From Candidatus Saccharimonadota bacterium (GTDB lineage Bacteria; Patescibacteriota; Saccharimonadia; Saccharimonadales; Saccharimonadaceae): 64,000 bases of DNA. The stretch covers positions 36,779 through 100,778 of the forward strand of contig JAFYKF010000011.1 in assembly GCA_017537745.1 (NCBI GenBank). Reading direction: 5' to 3'. The position numbers were made by a program, and so were the translations under genes. Positions 31,230 to 40,660 of the stretch are shown here, in pieces; the first letter of the stretch is position 1; each line of letters begins with the position of its first letter. The notes beneath the pieces are model-generated. The model did no database searches and was not told where the DNA came from. It worked only from the letters and a program-made list of their open reading frames with translations.

Positions 31230-33421
31230 TGGAGAAAAAAGAAAAGCAAAAACCTACTTTGCAAATTAAAAGCGAATTAATTGTTTTTTTGTGCTTTATT
31301 TTTATCTTAACAGGAATGACTATTGGTTTTGCTCATTATTCTAAGCTTTTTCAGATTCAAGGCGTTGCAACCGTAAAACCTCAAGGGATAGTTCATTTTA
31401 CAGAATTGAGCTTAATTAGCTCTACCAATGTAGACACTTCTTATCAACCAAGTTTTACCGATGAAACGCTAGATTTTAATTTGCATTTTTCCGAGACTGA
31501 CCCAAATGCACCATACTCCGCAACCTATCAAATTACAATTCAGAATGACACTTTTTATAATCAATCTTTTCAGGGAGTTAATTTTAACCCAATAATAAAA
31601 AATGGCGATGGCGTTATAGTTAACTCATCAACCTTCAACATTGCAATTAATGGTATTTCCGAAAATGACACTATAGCTTCTGGTGCATCAACCACTTTTA
31701 CTGTTACACTAACATTTACACCTCCAGACCCTAACGATACTTATACAGTTGATGGCGAAGCAACGGTCACGACAGAAACCGACGAAGAGACTGGTAGTCT
31801 CTATATCACCTTGACGGGCACAACAACTGGTGATTTAAGAGAAAACAATATTAGAGCACCGTTCACTATAAGCGTAATTAATACTCACTCTACAAATCAG
31901 ACTTTTAATTTACAAATTGGCAACAGTTCTCATTATTCATTAACCGACTCTTCGGGAAATAGTTTGGGAGCATTCACCATAGACGCCGGAGCAACAGAAA
32001 ACTATACTTTTTACGTCGAACGCCTTAGTTCTGCAATTTTCACAACGGATCAAGAGACAACCCTCATTTCTTCAATTTCCACGAACAATGAACGATCAAA
32101 CGTCGGCACAGTAACACTTTTGGTTGACGAAACAGCCTACAGCGACGTGACAGCCCCTACGATCTCGGATGTCAGCCTTTCATTATCAAGCGCAGCCGAA
32201 GGGAGAGCGATAGTAACATGGAATGGAACCGATGATGTTGCCCCAACTGGGTATACAGTGGAAATCTACAATAGTAATAACGACACCAAGATTGGAACCT
32301 ACAACACACTTGCTGACGAAACAAATATGACAATCGATAATCTGAGCACTGGAACCTATTATGTTAAAGTTTATGGCGTCGATGCGGCTGGCAATACTGC
32401 AACGAGCAGCGAAATAGCTAATTGTTCGACAAGCTCTGGACACTGTTCACGCTCCAGTAGCGTTCCGATGCAATGGCGTTTTAATGTTACTAATAACTTA
32501 ACCAATCTCAATTCCAACGGCGCATCAACAGCGCTAATTGGCTCGACCTATACCGCCACGCTAAGCACATCATCCTTTGGGAGATCCTTACCAAGAACAA
32601 TTACGGTAGTAATGGGTGGCACCACCCTGTCATCCGGCAGTGACTACACATATAATAGTAATTCTGGACAGATTAGCATTCCAAATGTTTCCGGTGACAT
32701 CACTATCACTGCCTCCGCATCAGGTGGCTGTCTAGTAGAAGGCACTCTCGTAGAACTCGCCGATGGAACAAAAAAACCAATTGAAAAAATCACTTATGAT
32801 GATTTGTTGCTTGTTTGGAGCTATGAAGACGGAGAAATCGCAGAACGATACCCAGTCTGGATTGAAAAAGAAGCTGAAGCAGCTTCATACCGAAAAATCG
32901 AATTTAGCGATGGAACGATCTTAAAGACAGTTGCTGGCCATGGCGTATTTAGCGTTGAGCTTAATCGTTTTGTTTCCGTTGACAATCCCAAAGAATTTTA
33001 TGTTGGCACACATATCTATAAACTAAACAATAGTAAAACACTTGAACCAGTTGAAGTTGTAAATATTTCTATTATTAACGAAAAGACTAAATATTATCAC
33101 GTAGTTTCTACTGACTTTTATAATATTTTCACTAATAACATGCTAACAACCGATGACGAAGTAATTCTTTCTAATTTCTACGGATTTGATGAGGGGGTAA
33201 AGTGGCCAACTACCCGTTCCGAAATTATAAAAGACAAAAATAATCTCTATGATTATTCAGATTTTGATTTTATGCCAAGATGGATGTTTGATGGGATGCG
33301 TGTGGAAGAAGGAAAATATCTTGATCGCATCGGCATTTTGCCAAAAGAAATATTCATTGAATATTTAAAAAACAATCAGCTTAACCCAGAAATGTACCTC
33401 CCTAGAGACTCTGTTAAATAA
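31229..33421 (+). CDS. SipW-signal surface protein with FN3 and C-terminal Hint domain
   Basis: A 730-residue protein coupled to the previous gene by TGATG (GTG 31226 is an alternative start). A SipW-like signal helix ends 'TGMTIGFAHYSKLF' (about 20-48). Beta domains at about 50-300 are followed by a fibronectin type III domain (about 309-400, 'GTYYVKVYGVDAAGN'). A further beta domain ('ITVVMGGTTLSSGSDYTYN') ends in Gly-Gly. At Cys501 a Hint (hedgehog/intein-type) domain begins: 'CLVEGTLVELADGTKKPIEK', 'LKTVAGHGVFSVELNRFVSV', 'KYYHVVSTDFYNIF'. Hint domains can cleave at the Gly-Cys bond through a thioester. The 90 residues after it match no domain I know. Self-cleavage or attachment to another molecule is possible but unproven. 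Confidence 0.82.
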   Translation: MEKKEKQKPTLQIKSELIVFLCFIFILTGMTIGFAHYSKLFQIQGVATVKPQGIVHFTELSLISSTNVDTSYQPSFTDETLDFNLHFSETDPNAPYSATYQITIQNDTFYNQSFQGVNFNPIIKNGDGVIVNSSTFNIAINGISENDTIASGASTTFTVTLTFTPPDPNDTYTVDGEATVTTETDEETGSLYITLTGTTTGDLRENNIRAPFTISVINTHSTNQTFNLQIGNSSHYSLTDSSGNSLGAFTIDAGATENYTFYVERLSSAIFTTDQETTLISSISTNNERSNVGTVTLLVDETAYSDVTAPTISDVSLSLSSAAEGRAIVTWNGTDDVAPTGYTVEIYNSNNDTKIGTYNTLADETNMTIDNLSTGTYYVKVYGVDAAGNTATSSEIANCSTSSGHCSRSSSVPMQWRFNVTNNLTNLNSNGASTALIGSTYTATLSTSSFGRSLPRTITVVMGGTTLSSGSDYTYNSNSGQISIPNVSGDITITASASGGCLVEGTLVELADGTKKPIEKITYDDLLLVWSYEDGEIAERYPVWIEKEAEAASYRKIEFSDGTILKTVAGHGVFSVELNRFVSVDNPKEFYVGTHIYKLNNSKTLEPVEVVNISIINEKTKYYHVVSTDFYNIFTNNMLTTDDEVILSNFYGFDEGVKWPTTRSEIIKDKNNLYDYSDFDFMPRWMFDGMRVEEGKYLDRIGILPKEIFIEYLKNNQLNPEMYLPRDSVK

Positions 33422-33467
33422 TTAAACTCGAAACGAGGCCTGTATAGTACGAGACAATACATCATGT

Positions 33468-33511
33468 TTTATTTCTCCCCTAATCTATGCTATAATGTAT
33501 AGCACAAGCAC
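33468..33511 (+). repeat. 44-bp direct repeat, right copy
   Basis: Matches 28055-28098 at 43 of 44 bases, including a complete TGCTATAAT promoter (-10 at 33491-33496). It may drive the gene at 33550. Confidence 0.9.
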
Positions 33512-33546
33512 AAACCCCTTCGGGCATACTATTCAATAAGGAATAA
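33508..33546 (+). pseudogene. Decayed tRNA-Arg remnant
   Basis: After the repeated promoter and the first bases GCAC, the tRNA body is missing. The sequence jumps to CAAACCCCTTCGGGCATACT, which resembles the 3' end of the arginine tRNAs (CGAACCCCTCCGGGTGTACC at 28151-28170). The bases after it, ATTCAATAAGGAATAAGACA, resemble those following tRNA-Arg(CCG) at 34766 (ATTTAATAAAGGAATAGGACA with gaps). No cloverleaf can form, so this is an internally deleted tRNA copy. Confidence 0.65.
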
Positions 33547-33549
33547 GAC

Positions 33550-34671
33550 ATGAAGTTTAATATCTTTCGAAAAAATGAAACTGAGAAAACAGCCGGAACC
33601 ACTATTTGGGATTCCGTTAAAACAATTCCTTTTGCCAGAGGAGGTAAATCATTTGAAATCGAAAAACCCACAGCCCTGACACAAATCCCTAGCGAACAAG
33701 CCGATGAGCTCCTGCAAAAAACCGAAGTCGACGGAGACCCATTCCCTATTGACGGTGAAGATCATGTCCTTACTGCCGAAGCCCTCGCTGATGCCGGTCT
33801 TACCCCACAATATGAAACAAGTATTGGTAGAATCAGCTTCAATATTTCTAAATGTTTCCAAATTCAAGGCCGTGACGCCTGTATAGCATACGTCAAAACA
33901 CCAGATGGCAAAGTAAAAACCCGTGCCTACTATCGTTCTAACTCTGCCGGACTCTGGCGCTACTGTCCAGATTATGGATACAATAACGGCCGTAACATTT
34001 GGTTTGGTAAAGGCTATCGCGAAGAAGCCTTAACCTTACCCCCAAGCCTCCAAAAGCACCTTAATACTATCTCAGAAATGGACCACGTTCAACTTGAAGG
34101 CCAACGCACGGCAAGCTTCTGTTTCTTTGGCACCGCCAAGTTTTATAAAGATAGAATGGCCCATCACCATGCAAGAATAACCGATCAGCTTCGCGGTGAT
34201 TATTATAGAGAAACCCCTAAGAAATGCAGCTTCGCGTTCTCCGGCACCTCAGACGAAAAAAATCCACCAGAAGAATTTGACTACGATAAAAAGTTAGACC
34301 CGGATTATAGCCGAGAAATATTATCCTACCGCTCACATTCAGGGCTCTATGGCGATTACACTACCAGAGTCTACCCCTCTAGCGATAACAGCTTACTTTA
34401 TTCTGTATGTGAAACAGAAAAAAACGGAGAAAGACAAGCTTGGGTTGCCAATATTGAAACCACAGCTCCAATTGGCTCCACCGGTTGTCACACTAAATGG
34501 GGTTACAGCGGAGATTTTGGCACGCCACTTTACGAATACGAAGAACAAGCTGATGGCTACGGCGATTGGGGAGACTCCAAAGGACCATATGTTAGTATGT
34601 GGAAAAATTATCTAAGCAAGTTCCCACCAATCAAGCGTTACCTCGAGAGCACTGACAAAAAAGCAGAATAG
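33550..34671 (+). CDS. Unknown soluble protein
   Basis: A 373-residue protein without signal peptide or membrane helix, with ribosome binding site AAGGAAT 8 bases upstream. It is rich in Tyr, Trp and charged residues: 'GLWRYCPDYGYNNGRNIWFGKGYREE', described here in two parts ('GLWRYCPDYGYNNGRN' and 'IWFGKGYREE'). It also has 'FNISKCFQIQGRDACIAYVK' and 'ETTAPIGSTGCHTKWGYSG'. About seven cysteines are scattered through it. I recognise no family. The promoter appears to be the second copy of the tRNA-Arg promoter (33491-33496), so the gene took over a tRNA control region. It sits between the cassette and tRNA-Arg(CCG) and may belong to the same acquired segment. Confidence 0.75.
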   Translation: MKFNIFRKNETEKTAGTTIWDSVKTIPFARGGKSFEIEKPTALTQIPSEQADELLQKTEVDGDPFPIDGEDHVLTAEALADAGLTPQYETSIGRISFNISKCFQIQGRDACIAYVKTPDGKVKTRAYYRSNSAGLWRYCPDYGYNNGRNIWFGKGYREEALTLPPSLQKHLNTISEMDHVQLEGQRTASFCFFGTAKFYKDRMAHHHARITDQLRGDYYRETPKKCSFAFSGTSDEKNPPEEFDYDKKLDPDYSREILSYRSHSGLYGDYTTRVYPSSDNSLLYSVCETEKNGERQAWVANIETTAPIGSTGCHTKWGYSGDFGTPLYEYEEQADGYGDWGDSKGPYVSMWKNYLSKFPPIKRYLESTDKKAE

Positions 34672-34688
34672 TGATATAATCAACCCAC

Positions 34689-34765
34689 GCGCCCATAGCT
34701 CAACTGGATAGAGCGTCAGCTTCCGGAGCTGAAGGTTAGAGGTTCGAATCCTCCTGGGCGTACCA
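34689..34765 (+). tRNA. tRNA-Arg (CCG)
   Basis: A 77-base cloverleaf with encoded CCA. Acceptor GCGCCCA/TGGGCGT (G1-U72). Anticodon stem TCAGC/GCTGA with loop TTCCGGA gives CCG. A -10 TATAAT lies about 10 bases upstream (34674-34679). It is directly upstream of the convergent arcA gene. Confidence 0.92.
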
Positions 34766-34807
34766 TTTAATAAAGGAATAGGACAATATACATCTGCCCC
34801 CTAATTA

Positions 34808-36037
34808 TCACTCGCCCTCTCTGACAAGTGCCATCGTCATACAATGCGTTCCACCACGGCCTCGAGATAATTCAGAACCAGGAATTTCTATCACTCTAAC
34901 ACCATACCTTCTTAGTGCCTCATTGGTTACAAAATTCCGATCATAGGCTACTACCACACCAGGTTTCACACAAAATAGATTTACAGCATCATTCCACTGT
35001 TCACGTTCTGCATCAATCCTATGCCCATTCCCACATTTAATTAGTTCAACTTTATCAAGATGTAGGTATTTTTCCAACACCTTTTGTAGGCTTTGATGTA
35101 TTTCCACAATGTCAATCTCACCGCTAACACCCTCAGTAATTTCATAAATCGTCGAGATGTCCATAATTGCATCCTGCACTGCAAACTTATCCACATCAAC
35201 CCTAGTCATCACCGTATCAAGATGCATAAAGCTCCTTTCATCCGGAATATCAATTGCGAGCACATATTTAAAGGTATTGTGTTTATCCCTAAACAGATTT
35301 TTGGCAAATGTTGCAATTGCATCCGGCTCTGTTCTTTGTGAAATACCAATCGCAATCACTTCTTTAGATAACACCTGGACATCGCCACCCTCTATAGAGT
35401 ACGGTTCCGTACGATTATAATATAATTTAACATCATCATAAAATGGGTGATATTTAAACACATAATCAAAAAACATTGACTCACGATTTCTAGTTGCCGC
35501 CCACATCCTATGCAAAGTTACTCCCCGCCCAATTGTCGAAATCGGATCTCTTGGACAATAAATATTTGGAATCGGATCAAGTATCATTTTTCCCGTATCG
35601 CGCGTAGCATAGAAGCTTGGAACATTCCTTAGCTTTTTAAGTTCCGTTACATCCGTACCAGCAATACATTTCTTTACCAAATCACGATTATCTTTAAAAC
35701 TATTTAATAAATCAAAACAATATTTAGCCAATCTTTTTGAAGTTACCCCAGCTTCAGCCACGAATTGTTCTATAAATCTTTTTCTCACTGCTCTACCACC
35801 AGCATCTAAAGCTTCTGCTACCAAATCAGTCACATATACAATTTCCACACCTTCAGCCCTAAGCGCGTTTGCAAACACATCATGTTCTTGCTGAGCCACC
35901 TTAAGATAAGGTATCTCGTCAAATAATAATCTACTAAGTGAATTTGGAGTAAGATTCAAAAACTCGTCCCCAGGTCTGTGTAACAAAACTTTTTTTAGTG
36001 GTGCAATTTCGCTAAAATTATGTATTGAGTTTCGCAT
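34808..36037 (-). CDS. arcA: Arginine deiminase
   Basis: ArcA, 409 residues, hydrolyses arginine to citrulline and ammonia in the cytoplasm, the first step of the ADI pathway. Motifs: '[14 protein letters not shown]' at the N-terminus, '[19 protein letters not shown]' (the family FxRDP site), '[11 protein letters not shown]', '[11 protein letters not shown]' with the catalytic His, and '[15 protein letters not shown]' with the nucleophilic Cys399. Length is normal. The start codon overlaps the OTC stop by 1 base, so the two are coupled. The next step in the pathway (carbamate kinase) and the arginine/ornithine antiporter are not in this window. In Saccharibacteria this pathway supplies ATP and acid tolerance from host arginine. 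Confidence 0.97.
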   Translation of the reverse strand: MRNSIHNFSEIAPLKKVLLHRPGDEFLNLTPNSLSRLLFDEIPYLKVAQQEHDVFANALRAEGVEIVYVTDLVAEALDAGGRAVRKRFIEQFVAEAGVTSKRLAKYCFDLLNSFKDNRDLVKKCIAGTDVTELKKLRNVPSFYATRDTGKMILDPIPNIYCPRDPISTIGRGVTLHRMWAATRNRESMFFDYVFKYHPFYDDVKLYYNRTEPYSIEGGDVQVLSKEVIAIGISQRTEPDAIATFAKNLFRDKHNTFKYVLAIDIPDERSFMHLDTVMTRVDVDKFAVQDAIMDISTIYEITEGVSGEIDIVEIHQSLQKVLEKYLHLDKVELIKCGNGHRIDAEREQWNDAVNLFCVKPGVVVAYDRNFVTNEALRRYGVRVIEIPGSELSRGRGGTHCMTMALVREGE

Positions 36038-37035
36038 TATTCCTCCTCCTTATGCAACGTTAAATACATCACCGCTTTAATTGTGTGCATCCTGTTTTCT
36101 GCTTCATCGAATACTAACGAACGTTCAGATTCGAAAACTTCATTCGTCACTTCCATCTCAGCTATATTAAACTTCTCGTTCACGTCTCGTGCTATTGAAG
36201 TATTTAAATCATGGAACGATGGTAAAGCATGCAAGAAAACTGTTGTTGGTTTTGCTTGATTCATTAATTCCATATTTACTTGATATGGCTTAAGTAGTTG
36301 AATTCTTTCACCCCACTTTTCTTTATCTTCCCCCATCGACAACCACACATCGGCATAAATTGCATCAGCCTTTCCATTCAATTCATTTAAATTATCCGTC
36401 ACCGTAATTGTGCAGCCATTTTTCTCTGCAATCTCACGGCATTCACTTACTAACTTATCTTCTGGACTCAACTCTTTTGGCCCGCACGAAATAAAATTTA
36501 CCCCCATTTTCGCGCTCATCACCATCAAGGAATTAGCCACATTGTTTCTCGCATCACCCACAAACGCCAAAGTTAAACCTTCAAGATGTCCAAAGTGTTC
36601 TTCTATAGTCATAAAATCCGCCAGCACCTGCGTAGGGTGGCATTCATCCGTCAACCCATTCCAGACCGGCACAGTAGCATACTTAGCCAATTCATCAACG
36701 GTTTCCTGTTTAAAACCGCGAAATTCGATTCCGTCATAAAATCTCGTAAGCACCCGTGCCGTATCCGCAATCGATTCCTTATGCCCCATCTGTGAACCAG
36801 ACGAGTCAAGATAGGTTACTCCCATTCCAAGATCGTAGCCTGCCACTTCAAATGAACATCTCGTCCTAGTCGAAGTTTTCTCAAACAAAATCACAATATT
36901 TTTATCCGGAAAATACTTATGATTTTGCCCAGATCTTTTCATTTCTTTAAATTTTTTAGCAACCGCCAAAAAATAGCGAAGCTCCTCTTCACTAAAGTCT
37001 AAGATTTTTAAAAAATCTTTTCCATAAAAGTCCAT
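36037..37035 (-). CDS. arcB: Ornithine carbamoyltransferase (catabolic context)
   Basis: OTC, 332 residues. With arcA downstream it should run as the catabolic enzyme, splitting citrulline to carbamoyl phosphate and ornithine. Carbamoyl-phosphate site '[17 protein letters not shown]' (about 54-70). '[10 protein letters not shown]' and '[20 protein letters not shown]' are typical. Ornithine-loop residues are in '[13 protein letters not shown]' (the SMG motif). The usual HCLP loop reads 'HALP' (H269-A270), so the conserved cysteine that contacts ornithine is replaced. Length is normal. First gene of the arc operon; its promoter is at 37062-37067. Citrulline specificity should not be taken for granted. 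Confidence 0.92.
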   Translation of the reverse strand: MDFYGKDFLKILDFSEEELRYFLAVAKKFKEMKRSGQNHKYFPDKNIVILFEKTSTRTRCSFEVAGYDLGMGVTYLDSSGSQMGHKESIADTARVLTRFYDGIEFRGFKQETVDELAKYATVPVWNGLTDECHPTQVLADFMTIEEHFGHLEGLTLAFVGDARNNVANSLMVMSAKMGVNFISCGPKELSPEDKLVSECREIAEKNGCTITVTDNLNELNGKADAIYADVWLSMGEDKEKWGERIQLLKPYQVNMELMNQAKPTTVFLHALPSFHDLNTSIARDVNEKFNIAEMEVTNEVFESERSLVFDEAENRMHTIKAVMYLTLHKEEE

Positions 37036-37061
37036 CTCTTTTGCCCTCTTTATCTAATATA

Positions 37062-37090
37062 ATTATAAGGCAGCAACAAAATAAACACAA
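37062..37090 (-). promoter_or_regulatory. Promoter of the arc operon
   Basis: TATAAT on the minus strand (complement of 37062-37067) with a weak -35 TTGTGT 17 bases upstream. The leader carries an AGAGGG ribosome binding site before ATG 37035. Confidence 0.5.
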
Positions 37091-37164
37091 GCTTATTTAT
37101 GCAAAAACTCGCTTCTTTATAATAACTTCTAAGTCTTACAGAAACAAAACCAGAATAAATTCAA

Positions 37165-37239
37165 TTGGCACTATTGACACGCGAGTGCTAATTTGCTACA
37201 ATAGATACAGAATTAGCACTCTCACATAACGAGTGCTAG
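37165..37239 (+). promoter_or_regulatory. dnaK promoter flanked by two CIRCE operators
   Basis: Operator 1: TTGGCACTA-N9-GAGTGCTAA (37165-37191), whose spacer contains the -35 TTGACA (37174-37179). After a 17-base spacer comes the extended -10 TGCTACAAT (TACAAT 37197-37202). Operator 2: TTAGCACTC-N9-GAGTGCTAG (37213-37239), with one mismatch to consensus, lies just after the start point. HrcA can thus block both polymerase binding and escape. The ribosome binding site AAGGAG (37241-37246) precedes ATG 37255. Confidence 0.92.
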
Positions 37240-37254
37240 AAAAGGAGTATAAAT

Positions 37255-39147
37255 ATGTCAAAAATAATTGGAATTGATCTCGGTACCACCAACAGCGCTT
37301 TCGCTTACATGGTTGCCGGTAAACCTGAAGTTATTACCAACGCCGAAGGCGACCGCACTACTCCATCAGTAGTCGCCGTCACTAAAAAAGGCGAGCGCCT
37401 AGTTGGCAAAGTTGCACAACGTCAACGTGTTACCAACCCAAAAAATACTATTTATGGCATCAAACGCCTAATTGGTCGTAAATTCGACGACGACGAAGTT
37501 CAACGTGATCTCAAAATCAGCCCATATAAGATTGTCAAAAAAGGCCACGGTGTTGCCGTCGAGATGGATGGTAAAGAATACACTCCAGAAGAAATCTCTG
37601 CTATGGTTTTGTCCAAAATCAAGGCCGATGCCGAAGCTTTCCTTGGTGAACCAGTCACCGAAGCCATTATTACCGTCCCAGCCTACTTTGATGATTCTCA
37701 GCGCCAGGCCACTAAGGACGCTGGCAAAATCGCTGGTCTCGAAGTCAAGCGTATCATTAATGAACCTACTGCCGCAGCATTGGCTTACGGTCTTGAATCC
37801 AAGAAAGACGAAAAAATCGTCGTCTTCGACCTCGGTGGTGGTACATTCGATGTTTCCGTTCTCGAGCTTGGTGATGGCGTCTTCGAAGTGATGTCCACCA
37901 ATGGTGATACCCACCTTGGCGGTGAAGACTTCGACAATATCCTCGTCAACTACCTCGTAGACCAATTTAAGAAAGAGTCCGGTATCGACATTACAGGTGA
38001 CGCTGCCGCTATGCAACGTGTTAAGGATGAAGCTGAGAAAGCCAAAAAGGAGCTCAGCTCTAGCACCTCTACCGATATCAACCTTCCCTTCCTTTCCGCT
38101 GATGCCGATGGTCCAAAGCACTTTGAATATACTCTTACCCGTGCCAAACTCGAAGAGCTCGTCGAGCCACTCCTAGATCGACTCGCTGATCCAGTCAAGA
38201 AAGCCCTAAAAGATGCTAAACTAGACACCAAAGATATTGACGAAATCGTCATGGTCGGTGGTATGACCCGTATGCCAGCCGTCATCGAAAAAGTCAAGAA
38301 GCTCTTTGGTAAGGACCCAATGCAAGGCGTTAACCCAGACGAAGTTGTGGCCGTTGGTGCCGCTATTCAAGGTGGTGTCTTACAGGGCGATGTTAAAGAT
38401 GTTCTTCTTCTCGATGTTACCCCACTTACCCTTGGTATTGAAACCATGGGTGGCGTTCGTACCCCGCTAATCGACCGCAACACTACTATTCCTACCAGCA
38501 AATCTGAAGTCTTCTCCACTGCAAGCGACAACCAACCACAAGTCGAAATTCACGTCCTTCAAGGTGAACGCGAATTCGCCAAAGACAACAAGTCTCTTGG
38601 CCGTTTTATCTTGGATGGTATCGCTCCAGCTCCTCGTGGTATTCCACAGATTGAGGTCACCTTCAACCTCGACGCTAACGGTATCTTAAATGTTACCGCC
38701 AAGGATAAGGGAACTGGCAAAGAGCAATCCATTACCATTCAAAACTCCGGCAACATGAGCAAAGAAGATATTGAAAAAGCCCAGAAAGAAGCCGAACTTC
38801 ATGCCGAAGAAGACAAAAAGAGACGCGATACTATTGATGTTAAGAACCGCCTAGAAAATGCCATCTATCAAGCTGAAAAAATGCCAGATGAATACAAAGA
38901 CAAAATCAGCGACGAAGACAAGGAAACTATCAAAAAAGCTGTTGAAGACGCCAAGAAGACTTTGGAAGACAATTCATCCGACAAAGATGCCCTCGAAAAA
39001 GCTGCCAAAGACTTATCAGATCGCATCATGCCAATCGGTGCTAAGATGTATCAACAAGCTTCTACCGACAACTCTGGTTCTGATGACAAAAAATCAGATG
39101 ACAAAAAAGACGACGAACCAGTCGAAGGCGAAGTAGTCGACAAGTAG
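37255..39147 (+). CDS. dnaK: Chaperone DnaK (Hsp70)
   Basis: DnaK, 630 residues, the ATP-driven chaperone that binds unfolded chains in the cytoplasm. ATPase domain: '[16 protein letters not shown]' (3-18), '[13 protein letters not shown]', '[19 protein letters not shown]' and '[14 protein letters not shown]'. Linker '[16 protein letters not shown]'. Substrate-binding beta domain about 395-505. Alpha-helical lid and an acidic disordered tail ending 'EGEVVDK'. The lack of the long Gram-negative loop near residue 75 fits the short form. It stands alone, without dnaJ or grpE; co-regulation with hrcA-grpE is through CIRCE. Confidence 0.98.
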   Translation: MSKIIGIDLGTTNSAFAYMVAGKPEVITNAEGDRTTPSVVAVTKKGERLVGKVAQRQRVTNPKNTIYGIKRLIGRKFDDDEVQRDLKISPYKIVKKGHGVAVEMDGKEYTPEEISAMVLSKIKADAEAFLGEPVTEAIITVPAYFDDSQRQATKDAGKIAGLEVKRIINEPTAAALAYGLESKKDEKIVVFDLGGGTFDVSVLELGDGVFEVMSTNGDTHLGGEDFDNILVNYLVDQFKKESGIDITGDAAAMQRVKDEAEKAKKELSSSTSTDINLPFLSADADGPKHFEYTLTRAKLEELVEPLLDRLADPVKKALKDAKLDTKDIDEIVMVGGMTRMPAVIEKVKKLFGKDPMQGVNPDEVVAVGAAIQGGVLQGDVKDVLLLDVTPLTLGIETMGGVRTPLIDRNTTIPTSKSEVFSTASDNQPQVEIHVLQGEREFAKDNKSLGRFILDGIAPAPRGIPQIEVTFNLDANGILNVTAKDKGTGKEQSITIQNSGNMSKEDIEKAQKEAELHAEEDKKRRDTIDVKNRLENAIYQAEKMPDEYKDKISDEDKETIKKAVEDAKKTLEDNSSDKDALEKAAKDLSDRIMPIGAKMYQQASTDNSGSDDKKSDDKKDDEPVEGEVVDK

Positions 39148-39197
39148 CGCTCCACCCAAAACCATGGTATAATATATAAACAATAACAGGAGATACC

Positions 39198-40631
39198 ATG
39201 GCCAAATCTTATCAAATTGTAAAAAACATCAACCCTGTCATTTTTCGCGGCTACGACATTCGCGGTTTAGTAGATGAGCAACTCAGTGAAGATGTCTATT
39301 ATACGCTAGGCCTCGCTTATGCAACCTGGCTAGCCAAACGCCGTATCAACGAATGTTCAGTAGGTCACGATGTACGCTTAACCAGTCGCGCATATGCCGA
39401 CGCTCTCATCGCTGGGCTAAATGATGGCGGCATCAATACTATCGACATTGGAGAAACCCTATCGCCAATCAGCTATTTCGCCAACTACGAACTCAAAACC
39501 CGTGGTGGCGCCATGATTACTGCCTCACATAACCCCAAAGAATTTAATGGGCTTAAATTCTCCACTGGTTATTCCGAGACTATGCTCACAGACGAAATTC
39601 TCGAAATCCGTAGCCTCTGTGAAAAAGCAGATTTCATCCAGCCAGCCCAAAAAGGCACCAATCGCACTACCGATATTTTTCCTGCCTACGTCGAAACAGT
39701 CAACAAATTCTTCAGCATCCCGAAACATTACAAAATAGTTGTCGACGGCTGCTGCACTGGCTCAGGCCACAAATATGCCACCATCCTACGTGAAGCCGGC
39801 ATGGAAGTTATCGAACAAAACTGCGAACCAGACGGCAACTTCCCCATGGGCGTACCAGATCCAACCGAAGTTGAAGTCCTAAATCGTCTAGCCAAAAGAG
39901 TTAAAGAAGAACATGCCGATATTGGTTTTGCCTACGACACCGATGGCGACCGTATCGCCGTCGTAGACGAAAAAGGCAATCCTCTTTGGATGGACATCAT
40001 TGTGGCAATCTACTCTGAATCCGTCCTTCGCAAAATTTCAGGCGCCCCAATCGTGTTTAATGTACTCTGTTCCCAAGCGGTCCGGGATACCATTCTTAAA
40101 GAAGGTGGCCGCCCAGTTATGTGGATTACTGGCCACTCCTTTATCAAAGCCAAAATCGCCGAAGAACGTGCTCCATTTGGCGGCGAACTATCCGGCCACA
40201 TCTTCTTTGCCGACAACTATTTCCCACACGATGACTCTGCCAACGCTTCCCTCCGTCTTCTTGACTTCATGGCCTCAGAAAACAAAACCCTTAGCGAACT
40301 TGTTGCTGAATTACCACAATATATTGGTAGCCCCGAAATCAAGCTCGGTCTCGCCGATGATATCAAATTTGAATTCATCAACACCAAAATCAAGCAAGAC
40401 CTCGAAGAGCTCTGGCCTAATGCCGAGTTCACCACTATCGACGGAGTCAGAGCTGATTTGCCAGGCAAAATGATTGTCATTCGTGCCTCTCAAAATGGTC
40501 CATATATCACTATTAAATTCGAGGCTCAAGACAAATCCGACTACGAGCAAATCAAAAAAGATGTTCACGCCATTTTGGAGAAGCACCCAGAAATCGACTG
40601 GAGTGCCGGCGTCAACACCGATGCAATCTAA
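39198..40631 (+). CDS. Phosphomannomutase/phosphoglucomutase
   Basis: A 477-residue alpha-D-phosphohexomutase that interconverts hexose 1- and 6-phosphates. The N-terminal 'INPVIFRGYDIRGLVDEQL' and the phosphoserine loop 'GGAMITASHNPKEFNGLKF' (Ser at about 112) are present. The metal loop is 'FAYDTDGDRIAVVDEKG' (about 247-263), the sugar-binding loop 'GGELSGHIFF' (about 331), and the phosphate-binding 'VIRASQNGPYITIKFEA' (about 433) is less canonical than RxSGTEP. It is ManB/AlgC-like and probably supplies mannose-1-P or glucose-1-P for surface glycans. An extended -10 TGGTATAAT (39165-39173) and an AGGAGA ribosome binding site precede it. Confidence 0.9.
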   Translation: MAKSYQIVKNINPVIFRGYDIRGLVDEQLSEDVYYTLGLAYATWLAKRRINECSVGHDVRLTSRAYADALIAGLNDGGINTIDIGETLSPISYFANYELKTRGGAMITASHNPKEFNGLKFSTGYSETMLTDEILEIRSLCEKADFIQPAQKGTNRTTDIFPAYVETVNKFFSIPKHYKIVVDGCCTGSGHKYATILREAGMEVIEQNCEPDGNFPMGVPDPTEVEVLNRLAKRVKEEHADIGFAYDTDGDRIAVVDEKGNPLWMDIIVAIYSESVLRKISGAPIVFNVLCSQAVRDTILKEGGRPVMWITGHSFIKAKIAEERAPFGGELSGHIFFADNYFPHDDSANASLRLLDFMASENKTLSELVAELPQYIGSPEIKLGLADDIKFEFINTKIKQDLEELWPNAEFTTIDGVRADLPGKMIVIRASQNGPYITIKFEAQDKSDYEQIKKDVHAILEKHPEIDWSAGVNTDAI

Positions 40632-40657
40632 AAATAACCCCCTCGGGGGTTATTTTT
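40629..40657 (+). terminator. Intrinsic terminator after the hexomutase gene
   Basis: Perfect stem AAAAATAACCCCC / GGGGGTTATTTTT around TC, right after the stop codon. Confidence 0.88.
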
Positions 40658-40660
40658 ATA

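Noticed and set aside
28172..33467. Integrative element with its own integrase
   Set aside because: None of the four genes resembles a recombinase or transposase; only the flanking repeats suggest mobility.
37468..38121. Long open frame (217 codons) on the minus strand inside dnaK
   Set aside because: It lies wholly opposite a certain gene, has no promoter or ribosome binding site, and its composition mirrors dnaK codons.
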